A stretch of 64,000 bases of DNA from Valencia hispanica (Eukaryota > Chordata > Actinopteri > Cyprinodontiformes > Valenciidae). The translations under genes and the position numbers were made by a program. Location: the NCBI GenBank assembly GCA_963556495.2, contig OY747713.1:43337961-43401960 (forward strand), read 5' to 3'. The stretch's first letter is position 1, and each line of letters starts with the position of its first letter. Below the pieces are notes generated by a model. The model made no database searches, was not told where the DNA came from, and saw only the letters and a list, made by a program, of their open reading frames with translations. Positions 35,967 through 47,452 of this stretch are shown one piece after another.

Positions 35967-36812
35967 CATTTAGTGCCATATTTTGACAGGTGGGCGTGAC
36001 CCTCAGGGGGCGTACCCTACTTCGACAGGTGGGCGTGTCCTATTTTGACAGGTGGGCGTGGTCACCAGGGGGCGTACCCTATTTTGACAGGTGGGCGTGT
36101 CCTATTTTGACAGGTGGGCGTGGCCACCAGGGGGCGTACCCCATTTTGACAGGTGGGTGTGTCCTATCTTGACAGGTGGGCGTGCCCACCAGGGGGCGTA
36201 TCCCGTTTTGACAGATGGGCGGGGCCATCAGGGGGCGGGGCTTATTGTGACAGGCGGACGTGGTCATCAGGGGGCGGAGCTTATTGTGACAGGGCGGAGC
36301 TTGTCACGGCAGTCAGGGAGCCTGCAAAAGTGGGCGTAACCGGAAGGGGCGTGACCGGAAGGGGCGTACCCGGAAGTGGGTGTACCCGGAAGTGGGCGTA
36401 TCCGGAAGTGGGCGTGACCTGAAGGGGCGTACCCGGAAGTGGGTGTACCCGGAAGTGGGCGTGGTCAGGGGCGTGGTCGGAAGGGGCGTGGTCTCATTTG
36501 CATTTTGACAGCTAGTGGTCTATACTTTCTCTCTTGTAGACTAACTCGGCTATTTAAATAAATAAAACACTTTAAAAATCAGGCGTGGTCACCATTCTGT
36601 TGGGGCGATAAAAGCATGGGGGGGGGGGGGGGGCTTGTGTATGCGCCTTTGTCCAAAGTGGGGAATGATAAAAAACGTTTGAGAAACACTGGCCTAGAAG
36701 GACAGGACCATTTGGTGACAAGGACATTTTCCAGAGTTCTCCTCAATCTAATGCATAATCTAGGAAACAAAAACACAACACATAAAGTACATCCTATTTT
36801 TTCTAAGATCTT

Positions 36813-37260
36813 TTAGGCAAAGCAAGACAAATTAATTTGTATAGTACACTTTTAGCAAAAAGACAATTCTAGATGCTTTTGGGGTGATTAGGGAAAAAAT
36901 AAAAGCAGCAATAAAAACAGAAAACACAACATCAGAAACAAAAAGGACATTAAAACAATTATTAAACATTAAACTGTTATATTCCAGCTACTGTCAATCA
37001 ACTATTTAAAGTCAGCTCAAACAGATGGGTATTTAGCCTTGATTTAAAGGAACTCAGTGTTTCCGCAGCTCTGCAGTGGTCTGGAAGTTTGTTTCAAATT
37101 AGTGGAGGATAGAAACTGAAAGCTGCTTCTCCATGTTTCGGTCTAATTCTAGGGATGTTGAGTAAACTGGAATTAGAGGATCTGAGTGGTCTGGGGGGGG
37201 GTATAATGACCTTCAACGAGGTTAATCCCTATTCATTCACGACTCAGTAGGTGGGGCAAT
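36813..37260 (-). mobile_element. LINE 3' end, inverted
   Basis: AGGCAAAGCAAGACAAATTAA, GTATAGTACACTTTTAGC and GAAACTGAAAGCTGCTTCTCC match the reverse complement of the (TTGCC)n-tailed LINE end. Confidence 0.65.
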
Positions 37261-39015
37261 TCTGTTTTTACAGTTATTTTGATGATCTGCAACTTTTTAA
37301 GCAATTCATAAATGGGGGGCAAATGCTATTTTTTTCTCACACTGTAGATTGTGCTTAGTAGAAAAGATAATTGCTTAAACCTTGGCATTCATACCAATTG
37401 CCATATCAAGAGCAATTCCCACCCTCTTCTCTTTAATCCACCAGATTTTGTAGATTCTAAGTGGAAAGCAGGGATACTTGTTACTGCCATGTTAACTGCT
37501 TGATCAATGTGTTTGGCGTCCTTCACAATCAGTAATCCACTGGTGTTTCGACGAAAAGAAACCCCCCCCAAAAACTTTTCACAAATCTTTCCCATTATGA
37601 ACGATGTTAACCAATTGTTTGGACATCATCCATAGGGAGACATCCCTTTGAAAACACGTTGTAGAAACTGGTTTATGTCAGTAAATTCACTTTATCGTGG
37701 CACCGTGTAAACAAGTATTCAAACCAGTCTTTTAGGTGTTCGGTCTGTCCTAAATGATGCGGGTGTCTGCAGCAGCTACGTGAGGATGGGGGCAGGCGGG
37801 GGAGACAGGAGACAAGTGACGCTAACCCATGGAAATGTTATTCATTTCCTCTAATAAAAACAGTTCCATGCTGGGATGACAGTTTAGAACTGACTCAGCA
37901 TTGATACAGTCAGTGGGTTTACATGCAGTAAGAAAAAAACCAAATGATTGCCTTAGTCGACTGAATGAAGTATGCATGTCGCCACCTACCGTACCGGAGT
38001 CAAACACACCTCATTCAATTTTTCGATTTACTTGCAAAGCATATAAACTCGGAGAAAGACTCTCATTCTGGTGAAGGTATTAGCTCAATTATGGCTAATT
38101 TAGATGTGCATGGACACACACTAAGTGTTCTTTTGGTGGTGTGCGCTGTTGCTTTTGTACCAGACACACCATTTGGATGTAGGTTCTAAGAGTTCGAGAT
38201 TGGTTCCTTCAGACTATGACCTATTCTCTGACATATTTTAGGCAGGTCTGAATGTTTTCATTAGAAGAAAAGATTTCTGTCTTCCACCCCTCCACCTCGG
38301 TCCAGACAGAGAGACAATACAGGATATTTATAAGAAGTCCAACACTTTTTACAAAAAAAGTCACATACTAGAAAGTTGATACATTTTTTATCAAATTCTC
38401 TGTTTGCCAGGACAAATGACATCTGGCACAGATATAGTTCAGTTCAGGGTATGTGACTAAATCCGTTTGGAAGATTGGACAGACTGGGCACCAGAAGGTA
38501 CAAGTGGTGGTCTTCAGGTATAGTGGGAGGTATCTACCTGTTTTACAGCAACAGCTGATAGGTGGAGCAAGGTCATTTTAACAGTTAGTTTAGTCATTTT
38601 AACTATTTTAAAAAAGTTGCAAGCAAAGTCCTATTTTTTTTCTTTGTTACTGAAACTGAACATCCAATAATCATTCATTCATGAAAACAGGCAAAATACA
38701 CCACCTTGTCTGACGACATCGTTAACTGCAAAGTCAGTGCGAGCAATAGCAGGTTGTGGCGGGGATGTTTACGATTGTTGTTATTCCGCTTTCAACTAGT
38801 AGGGAGGAGAAATGGAAAACGTATTAAGTGTTGCTTTAGTATTACAATAGTAACAGGTGATGGAGTAAGTTCAGCACTGCCATTCTTCGAACAGCAAGTT
38901 ACTACACGTGTATATGGAATAATAACAAACAACAACTTTCCAAAATACAAGAGTATGTCAACAAAAAGAATTCCACTTTCTGTCAAAATACTTTAATCAA
39001 CAAACTCACTATGCC
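37261..39015. other. Intergenic; dispersed repeat at 37,690-37,850
   Basis: No gene recognised. 37,690-37,850 shares the GAGGATGGGGGCAG...GACAAGTGACGCT signature with 32.4 kb. The remainder is unassigned. Confidence 0.4.
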
Positions 39016-41107
39016 AGTAACACACAACGAAACTACAAAAGGTAAAACAAAAAAATTTACCCATACGCAAAGAAGTAGGAACAATAACCTGTAAATTGAT
39101 TGTGATGTCATAGTCCAGTATGAATATGCATTCTTAAAGACCAAGGCTTGTAATGAAGAGTTTTGGAAGTGAGGCTTAGTCTTAAACTAATTATGATTAG
39201 TTTAAAACTAATTAGCACCATTTGGTTTGTGTTCAACCGATTCACAATGCAAAGCAGAAGTGAAGCTAAAACATTATTTGGAGAAAGTAATGTTTCATTT
39301 AATCATTTGTTTAATTAGAAATCAATAACATTTTGGACAATTGATTCTATTTTATGGATCGGTCATCACATCCATCACATATGGATCTAATTTTAGTATT
39401 TTGGCATACTAAGATGGCTGTTTCAAAATGGCTGCAAGTTGCAAGATGGTGGCTAAACCAGATCTTATCAGGCTAGTTTTAGGCGTTGAAACTACCTATT
39501 TGAAAGCCGAAATAACAATCCTAATTGTACATAAGCCCCAGCGGTCTGCTGAGGCAGCTACTTAAACAATGTTTATCAGCACTAACGCATGAAGCTATTT
39601 TTAGCATCAAGCACAGGCTGATGGATCACTCTGTGTAGCTTAGCGAAGCGGAAAACAAAGGAAACACATGAGTGTGTTGAATAAAAGGACTCTTTTCTAC
39701 CAGTCAATAACACTGTTTATATTAGAGGCCAAAGGACCTGTTTGTACCCAAGCAGTTGAAGAATGAAATCTTACAAATGCAGCAAAAACATAGTGAAATA
39801 GAAAATCACAACAATCTTTAAATTGTTTATCCTAAACTAATTTATTTCTGCCCAGACACAACCTTACTTAAACGATTCTTAGACCCCCGTAGAAGGGTAA
39901 ATCTGTTGTCTGGTCTGGATTCTCTTAACTGTTGGAGATCCAGCTTTGGTTAGCTGATTGGCTAGCATCAGCTCGTGGATATGCAGCTAGTGCCGGTTGT
40001 GGCTTGGCCACGTTGGCTCAGAACGTCTGGTTGTCCTCTGAGCGCCGGCGCTGGGCTAATTGGAAGCTTTCGGCTCAGCAGCTTTCTTCTCCTAATGCAG
40101 GGCGACAGACAGGACGCCTCTCTTTGGTGGAATCTGTAATTCAAAGATTCCTTCTGCGGAGTTTTCAATATGTCGATTTCAAGACTTATTCAGTCAGGCT
40201 GGAATACAGTTACCTGATGCACGATCAGTAGACTGTAAATATATTTTGGATCCAAGAAGCTTTTTCCAGAGGCTTGTTCCCATCTCGCCCGTGAAGGATG
40301 GAGGTTGCAGTGTCCCCTTTGTTGCTGGCGCTGACCACGGTGAAGAAACTGAAGATGAGTTTAATCCAGTACATTTTGGGATTATTAGTTTTTACAGCAG
40401 GAGGTCTGTGTTGTCCAGTTCTGTCATCATGGCTGATAGCACTTGCATACCGAACCAAGGAACGATTGGTATTTTGAGCAGCAGGAAACACAACCAAAGC
40501 TTAACCTTTGTGGCATCCGGTCAGAGATATTAAAACATCCTCTATGTTCTGAACAAAATGTTCTGTATGCCCTACATGAAAGACGATTCATTTCCCAATA
40601 AAACCAGCTATCTAACTCTATTAGGTGCTGGGATGAATGTGTCTTCAAGGCAACCTCTGTGTAAGATGACAGTTTCTGATTGATAACATTATGCTTCATT
40701 CCTGATATATAACTTAAGGCCTCTTGGTGACGATTCAGATGTGTCAGCTCCTTGTAAATCAAATCGTTGACATGCCCATCTCTGTTCTGCATGTGTACCT
40801 GATTGTGTATGAGATGGACTATTTTTTCTGGGTGATCAACATATTTTTTCAGTGAGTCTATACTTTAGTTTGTAAAACATTCTGAACAAACAGCTTTACA
40901 ACTGCTGCTCACTTTTTTCTTTATCTGTGTTTTCTTCTGGATCTAGTCACCTGTTCCAACAGTATGACGAGGCTGTTTGTTGCTATTTTGCTGTAGCATT
41001 TCATCCTCTCTTTATGTGTGTTTTCTGCTTCTGGGGATTTTAAATCTTTTATATTCTTTTAAATACATTCAGATTATTTGATGATTTCTTAAGACCCCTT
41101 GCTCTGT

Positions 41108-42223
41108 TTCAGTGTTTGGAATTGGAAGGAGTATGGCACAACTGTAAACCTACCAAGACAAGGCCGACCACCTAAACTCACAGGCCGAACAAGGAGAGCG
41201 CTGATCAGAAATGCAGCCAAGAGGCCCATGGTGACTCTGGACGAGCTGCAGAGATCTACAGCTCAGGTGGGGGAATCTGTCCATAGGACAACTATTAGTG
41301 GTGCACTGCACAAAGTTGGCCTTTATAAAAGAGTGGCAAGAAGAAAGCTATTGTTAGAAGAAAACCATAAGAAGTCCCGTTTGCAGTTTGCCACAAGCCA
41401 TGTGGGGGACACAGCAAACATGTGGAAGAAGGTGCTCTGGTCAGATGAGACCAAAATGGAACTTTTTGGCCAAAATCCAAAACGCTATGTGTGGCGGAAA
41501 ACTAACACTGCACATCACTCTGAACACACCATCCCCACTGTCAAATATGGTGGTGGTAGCATCATGCTCTGGAGGTGCTTCTCTTCAGCAGGGACAGGGA
41601 AGCTGGTCAGAGTTGATGGGAAGATGGATGGAGCCAAATACAGGGCAATCTTGGAAGAAAACCTCTTGGAGTCTGCAAAAGACTTGAGACTGGGGCGGAG
41701 GTTCACCTTCCAGCAGGACAACGACCCTAAACATAAAGCCAGGGCAGCAATGGAATGGTTTAAAACAAAACATATCCATGTGTTAGAATGGCCCAGTCAA
41801 AGTCCAGATCTAAATCCAATCGAGAATCTGTGGCAAGATCTGAAAGCTGCTGTTCACAAATGATGTCCATCTAATCTGACTGAGCTGGAGCTGTTTTGCA
41901 AAGAAGAATGGGCAAGAATTTCAGTCTGTAGATGTGCAAAGCTGGTAGAGACATACCCTAAAAGACTGGCAGCTGTAAGTGCAGCAGACGGTGGTTCTGC
42001 AAAGTATTGACTCAGGGGGCTGAATAATTACGCACACCCCACTTTTCAGTTTTTTATTTGTAAAAAATGTTTGGAATCATGTATGATTTTCGTTCCACTT
42101 CTCACGTGTACACCACTTTGTATTGGTCTTTCACCTGGAATTCCAATAAAACTGATTCATGTTTGTGGCTGTAATGTGACAAAATGTGGAAAAGGGGGCC
42201 AAATACTTTTGCAAGTACTGTAA
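41108..42223 (+). pseudogene. Tc1-like transposon, transposase with intact DDE motif
   Basis: The reading frame (from about 41,110 to 41,863) keeps the GRPPKLTGRTRRAL linker and the three catalytic blocks WSDETKMELFG, FQQDNDPKHKA and [11 protein letters not shown]. It lacks the N-terminal helix-turn-helix, and a TGA replaces the residue after AVHK; the frame then continues as CPSNLTELELFCKEEWARIS. A second stop falls near the normal C-terminus. The 3' inverted repeat ends GCAAGTACTGTA at 42,223; the 5' repeat is missing. It is a 5'-truncated, recently degraded copy that could not encode active transposase. Confidence 0.92.
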
Positions 42224-43114
42224 ATACTGTAAATTCTAATTACAGCCACAATTTCAGTTTAGTCTGGTTTGCCATGTCTGGATCAGAACTCCCCCATTCC
42301 CCCACCAGTTACTCATGTTTCATATGAAATTTAGAGGAAGAAACAATTTATTTATGAACTCTGTCTCTCACCATTACATCTTCGAATGTATCCTTTTATA
42401 AAGGAGAATTATCCCGGATTAGATATCACAGCTAGCTCCAGGAAACATGGGTATGTGTTATTCCTGTCACTATAGAAACTCAAATTGTTTTCCAGGGAAC
42501 CTTATCAGTTGATTGCTTCATTATATAAAGAGGAACAACACAGACAGGACACCTCAATCATAGTCCAGCATGTACTTCTTTGTTGAATCCGCTCTTTCTC
42601 TTGTCACTTTCAACAAAATATGGGCAATATTAGAAAAAACAACACTGAACCCCTGCATCTCCTTCAAGCTTTTAGTATGATTCAACTCTGAGGATGATGT
42701 CATGTCTCTGAGAGGCGGAAGCAGTCAGGCAACTCCATGCTGCCACCCAGTGGATACATGAGGCTCTTGCTCCTCTAAGAACACAATGGGCATCAGCTCC
42801 CATTTCCCAGTAGAGAGGATGCACGTCCTAAAAAACATCACATAAAGAGAGAGAAAAAATAATGCAATCATAAATTTATATCTGAAATAAATTAAGCATG
42901 ATAAATGTATAAGTTAAGAACACTAAACCAGTGCTTACCACAGGGGGGAGCCACATTAGCATGGAGTGAGTGTAGTGGTCTCTGGAAAGCAGTACACTTC
43001 TGAGCTGTGAAATAATAAATTCAAATGTTTGCATCCATGCACTACCTATTGGAAACCTATAAGAAATGTTGCTTACCACCCAGGGCACTCTTTAAGTAGA
43101 AGAACTTATGACAC
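42224..43114. other. Unassigned, inside inverted-repeat structure
   Basis: No coding or repeat signature I can support. Confidence 0.4.
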
Positions 43115-43560
43115 ATTTAAAACATATGACATTCCAGCTAATATTGGTCGCTTACTCAAAGGTAGGTCTAAACAGATGGGTTTTTAGCTTTGATTTAAAT
43201 AAACTCAGTGTTTCAGCAGCTTTACAGTGGTTTGGAAGTCTGTTCCAGATAAGAGGATCATAAAAACTGAAAGCTGCTTCTTCATGTTTAGTTCTGAGTC
43301 CAGGGATGATTAGTAGACTAGAGTTGGAAGACCTGCGTGGTCTGGGGGGTTGGTATAGTGACAACATATCTTCCACATACTTTGGTGCTAAGCCATTCAA
43401 TAATTTATAAATTAGTATAAGTATTTTTAACTATTCTCTGAGCTAAAGGGGACCAGTGTAAGGACTTTAGAACTGGGGTGATGTGCTCTACTTTCCTGGT
43501 TCTGGATCAGCTGCAGCTGTCTGGTTGACTTTTTAGGAAGCCCATGAAGATGCTGTTGCA
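43115..43560 (-). pseudogene. LINE 3' end with ORF2 C-terminus
   Basis: The minus-strand frame 43,400-43,152 reads MNGLAPKYVEDMLSLYQPPR, then AAFSFYDPLIWNRLP and LSLFKSKLKTHLF. This is the conserved C-terminal end of fish L2/Rex1-like LINE ORF2. Only the last ~80 codons remain. Confidence 0.75.
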
Positions 43561-43584
43561 GTAATCAATCTGTCTAAAAACCAC

Positions 43585-44027
43585 CAAGACCACTCAGGTC
43601 CTCCAACTCTAGCCTACTAAACATCCATAGACTCAGAACTAAACATGGAGAAGCAGCTTTCAGTTTCTATGCTCCTCTTATCTGGAACAAAGTTCCTGAC
43701 GGGTGCAGAGCTGCTGAAACCCTGAACTGCTTTAAATCTGTTTAAAACTGCCTTCGAGTAAATGATTACTGTCATATGTATCAAATGCATTCATGCTCTC
43801 TTGCTTTATTGATCTTTCTATTTCTTTATTGTGTATCATGTGTTGTGTATGTTTATTGTGCATCGTGTGAAATGTGTGTTTCATGCTAATTTGCAACTTT
43901 TACTTTTAAATTTCCAGTTTTATATTCTGTTTGTTTGTTTTGTTTTTTAATCAGCAAATCATGTAAAGCACATTGAATTACCCTGTTGAAAGTGTGCTAT
44001 ACAAATAAAATTGCTTTGCCCTAAAGC
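43585..44027 (+). mobile_element. LINE 3' end, head-to-head with previous copy
   Basis: AGACCACTCAGGTCCTCCAAC, GGAGAAGCAGCTTTCAGTTTC and the TGTGCTATACAAATAAAATTG end are the plus-strand version of the copy at 43,115-43,560. The two are ~25 bp apart in opposite orientation. Confidence 0.75.
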
Positions 44028-44507
44028 ATGGATGAGTTTTTCAAGGTACCATTGTGACATTAGTCCTTTAATCCTAGAAATGTTCTTCAGGTGATAGAAG
44101 ACTGACCGACCTTCTTTTTGCTTTTGTTTTACCCTGGAGGTTCAGGTTTGAGTCCATTACTACCCCTAGATTTTGGGCTTGATCAGCATTAGAATTTTGG
44201 TTTCACCAGTCCATCAAATATTACACTAGTTCTCTTAAGGAAACAAATAGTTTTCCTTGGTAAACTGGAACCTCTTCGGCCCATTCTTTTAGGACAGAAT
44301 CTTTTTGCCAATTCAAGATGTCTCTGTGAAGTTGACCCAATTGTTAGTGCTCACAGGTCACTATAGACCTTCTTTGATCACCATTGAACTGATCTGTTTC
44401 TGTTTTCTTCCACATCTTTCTTACTATTGTTTCCATTGTAATGACTTTGAGATTACTTTACTTGGGCAGCAGATCATTTGATCAGATCAAATCCCTGATG
44501 AGTTGAG
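44028..44507. other. Unassigned spacer
   Basis: No ORF or repeat identified. Confidence 0.35.
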
Positions 44508-45850
44508 AAGGAGGAGGCGTTGATGCAGAGCAGGAGCAAAAAGGAGACACATGAGGAGGAAGTTCAAACCATCTCTTCTAACGATCATAGTGGGCAACGT
44601 GAGATCACTGGCTAAGAAAATGGATGAACTCCAAGCCCTTACAAGGACTCAGCCAGAATATGGGGAATGCAGTGTAATGTGTTTCACTCAGATGTGGCTG
44701 CTGGATCATATCCCCGACTCTAACGTCTCTCTGCCAGGCTTAATGACTATACGAGCAGACAGAGATCTAAAGATGAGCAGGAAAAGAAAAGAAGGTGGAG
44801 TAGCAGTACTTGTCAACAACAGATGTTGTCATCCAGGACATGTTACTGTGAAGTGTCGTCTCTGCAACCCAGATATCGAACTCTTGGCAGTAAGTTTTTG
44901 TCCATATTATTTACCAAGAGAGTTCACTAGTGTTATTTTGGCAGTCGTTTACATTTCACCTTTAGCCGTTGCCGACAATGCATGTGATGTCATCAGTTCT
45001 GTTGTGGCTAAGCTATAGACCCAGCACCCCAATGCTTTTGTGGCAATATCTGGTGATTTTAATCATGCATCAGTCTTGTCTACACTTCCAACATTTCAAC
45101 AATTTGTCAGCTGCTCCACAAGAGAAAACAGGACCTTGGATTTGTTTTATGTAAATGTAAAGGATGCATACATGTCCAAACCAAGACCTCCTTGGTTTGG
45201 ACATGCTACTTTTCTCTGCACAAAATATGAACTTCTTGTTCAGAGGCAATCTGTGACAAAGAGAACTTTGAGAAAATCGTCACATGAAGCTGAAGAAGTT
45301 CTGCAGGGTTGTTTGAGACTACAAACGGGATGAGTCTTTGCCAAGCACATGGAAAGGACATCAATGCCATGACTGAGTGTTTGACTGACTATATAAACTT
45401 CTGTGTGGACAACATCATCCCCACCAAAACAGTGAAATGCTTCCCTAATAACAAACCCTGGATCACCAGTGACCTGAAGGAACTGCTAAACAAGAAAAAA
45501 GAGCCTTCAGGGAGGGAGACTGGGAATTATTGAGGAGTATACAGAAGCAACTTAAAGTCAAGATCAGAGACAGCAAGGAGGCATACAGGAAGAAGCTGGA
45601 GAACAAACTACAGAAGAAAAACAGAGATGTCTGGTCTGGAATTAGAATATCACAAGCTTTAAGCACAGGAAAGATTGGATAGATGGAAGTCTGGACAGAA
45701 CCAATGAACTGAACACATTCTTCAATAGGTTCAGTTCAGGAACAAGCTCAGCATCCTCCTCCTCTGTCCCCAGCCAAACAGACACCCCACTGTTGGAAAC
45801 ACCGCCATGGTTACTGGACCAGAACACAGACCTTCCCGCCTGTAGGAGTG
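44508..45850 (+). pseudogene. LINE fragment: endonuclease domain, frameshifted
   Basis: The first frame (44,551-45,018) holds VGNVRSLAKKMDELQALTRT, then CFTQMWLLDHIPDSNVSLPG and RADRDLKMSRKRKEGGVAVL, an APE-type endonuclease N-terminus. It continues in other frames as VAISGDFNHASVLSTLPTF, KTLDLFYVN-type text and CFPNNKPWITSDLKELLNKK. Stops and shifts break it at least three times. The reverse transcriptase is absent, because the element stops near 45,850. Probably the same family as the TTGCC-tailed 3' ends; that link is inference. Confidence 0.8.
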
Positions 45851-47452
45851 CTAAATCACACATTGCACTAGTTTCAACAGGAAGAGAAGTTGTGAACCCT
45901 AAACAAACCAGCTGCCGCCCGGAAATTTGGCCTCCTTTGCCCGTGAGCCACTGGACTCACATTGGGAGAGAAATCGGCGCGTTGGGCTTCCATTCTCTCT
46001 TGCAAGGGGAGGAGCAACCCAAAGAAAAAAACAGCTTGCTGATCGTTGATCAGGTGAACTGTATCTGGCCGATGAACTAAGTTCTGAACCTGACTTCTTC
46101 GAAACCCTGCAAAATGAACTTTTGAATTACAGATTCTACCAGAGAGGGAGAAGGAGCGTGGAGGACACACTGCTGCACGCTACAGGAGAAAAGGGAATGA
46201 TCCGTGGGAGAACGACGTTCGGAGCTAAAGGTGGCTCGGGAACCCACGAGGACCCGAGTTCTGGCGAACGCTGGCTAGCAGCCGCAGTCGAAAGCCCCAC
46301 TGTTAGCACCCCACGGAGCTACTGCTAACTGACCAGCTATAACAGCTGGTTTCTCTGCTTTGTCGCAGGTCTTTTCAGACGGAGCCACCCTTCCCTGGAT
46401 GTCTAAGAAACGTTCAAGTAAGGTTGTGTCTGGGCAGAGATAAATTAGCATTTAAGCTGCAGTCCGGAGAAATTGGAGGGAGAGAGATTTTCTGAATCCG
46501 ATGTACCAAAGCCCCTCCCAAAACACATAGGGGTCTACGGGACGAAGGTGGGATTAAGAAAAATAACAAGTGCTGTGGAGCACTAGCCTTTTATCATAGA
46601 ATGGAACCCCACTATCATTTTAAAGATTTATAATAATTTGATACACAAATATATTCTCTGGACTGTAGCTTTAAGATAAACAAATTAAGGTTTGTTTGAT
46701 TGTCTATTTTATTGTGTTTTTGATGCATTTGTAAGATTTCATTATTCATTGGTTTGGATATAAACAGTGTTTTCAAAGCTTTCTGACTGAACTAAACAGT
46801 CATTTTAAATCATGCAACATGAGGTACTCCGTACGACCGAAGTTGTTCTTTGGTGCCAAGTTAAAACAGAGTGGCTCTAAGTTGCGCTACATACACGTAC
46901 TGTAGCCCGCTCGATCTGATTGGTTTGGCCTGCTTTTGCAAAATGCCAGCACTTCATAAACAATCAAGATTGCTACCTACGGTATTCAAAATACAGATCG
47001 GCTTTAAAATTGTTTAAACCGAAAACTAAACGTATAAGTCGTCTTTTTTTAACTGCATTCTTAGTGACCGATCCATACAGTAAAATAGAATCAATTCTCC
47101 AAATGTTATTACATTTTTAATTCAGCAAAAGATTTAATGAAGCATTACTTCCTCCAAATAATGTTTTGTCTTGACATCTGCTTTGGATTGCGAATTGGTT
47201 GTTTAAACACAAACCAAATGGTGCTAATTAGTCTTAAAATAATCATAATTAGTTTAAAACTAACTTAGCTTTAATTCTAAACCATACAAGCTTTTGTTTT
47301 TAAGCATACATATTCATACTGGACTGTGACATCACTATCAATTTACTGGTTATTGTTCCTACTTTTATGCATATTGGTACATTTTTACAGATTCAACTTT
47401 TGGTAGTTAGCATTATTATTAATTCTTTTACTTAGTTTAGTTGTGTGTTACT

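Larger units (their letters stand above)
33725..36532. mobile_element. Foldback DNA element with long inverted arms
   Basis: Termini AGAGAAAGTATAGACCACTAG and its reverse complement are flanked by a perfect 6-bp duplication CTTGTA (33,719-33,724 and 36,533-36,538). The arms (about 33,725-34,256 and 35,981-36,532) are near reverse complements built of tandem GTGGGCGTG, CCGGAAGTGGGCG and TTTTGACAGGTGGGCGTG units. The core holds a perfect hairpin, an apparent promoter with spliced leader exons, and CCACTAGRGGG repeats. I see no transposase, so it is non-autonomous; the superfamily is unknown. The apparent ORFs in the arms are repeat artefacts. Confidence 0.85.
33113..36691 (+). mobile_element. 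Charlie-like hAT element carrying a nested insertion
   Basis: The left end is CAGTGTTTCTCAAAC and the right end is GTTTGAGAAACACTG, perfect 15-bp inverted termini of hAT/Charlie type. Flanks ACTGAGAA and GCCTAGAA are a weak 8-bp duplication (5 of 8). At about 33,432 a frame reads MDKYLKRSGNVSE and, after a stop, KSHSQPRRKYRDEYL. This resembles the start of Charlie/ZBED-type hAT transposases. The rest of the transposase is gone, and most of the interior is the 2.8-kb foldback element at 33,725-36,532. Confidence 0.7.
39016..47452. mobile_element. Large inverted-repeat structure, possible DNA transposon
   Basis: Outer ends AGTAACACACAAC (39,016) and GTTGTGTGTTACT (ending 47,452) are inverted. 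The arms (about 39,016-40,230 and 46,040-47,452) stay reverse-complementary with indels, e.g. GAAGTAGGAACAATAACC against GGTTATTGTTCCTACTTTTA, and TTGATTCTATTTTA with GGATCGGTCA. The interior holds a Tc1 copy and LINE fragments. No transposase and no clear target duplication. It may be an old long-TIR transposon or an inverted duplication. Confidence 0.55.

Noticed and set aside
35986..36532. CRISPR array
   Set aside because: The direct repeats are contiguous and degenerate with no unique spacers, and the sequence is from a vertebrate nuclear genome.
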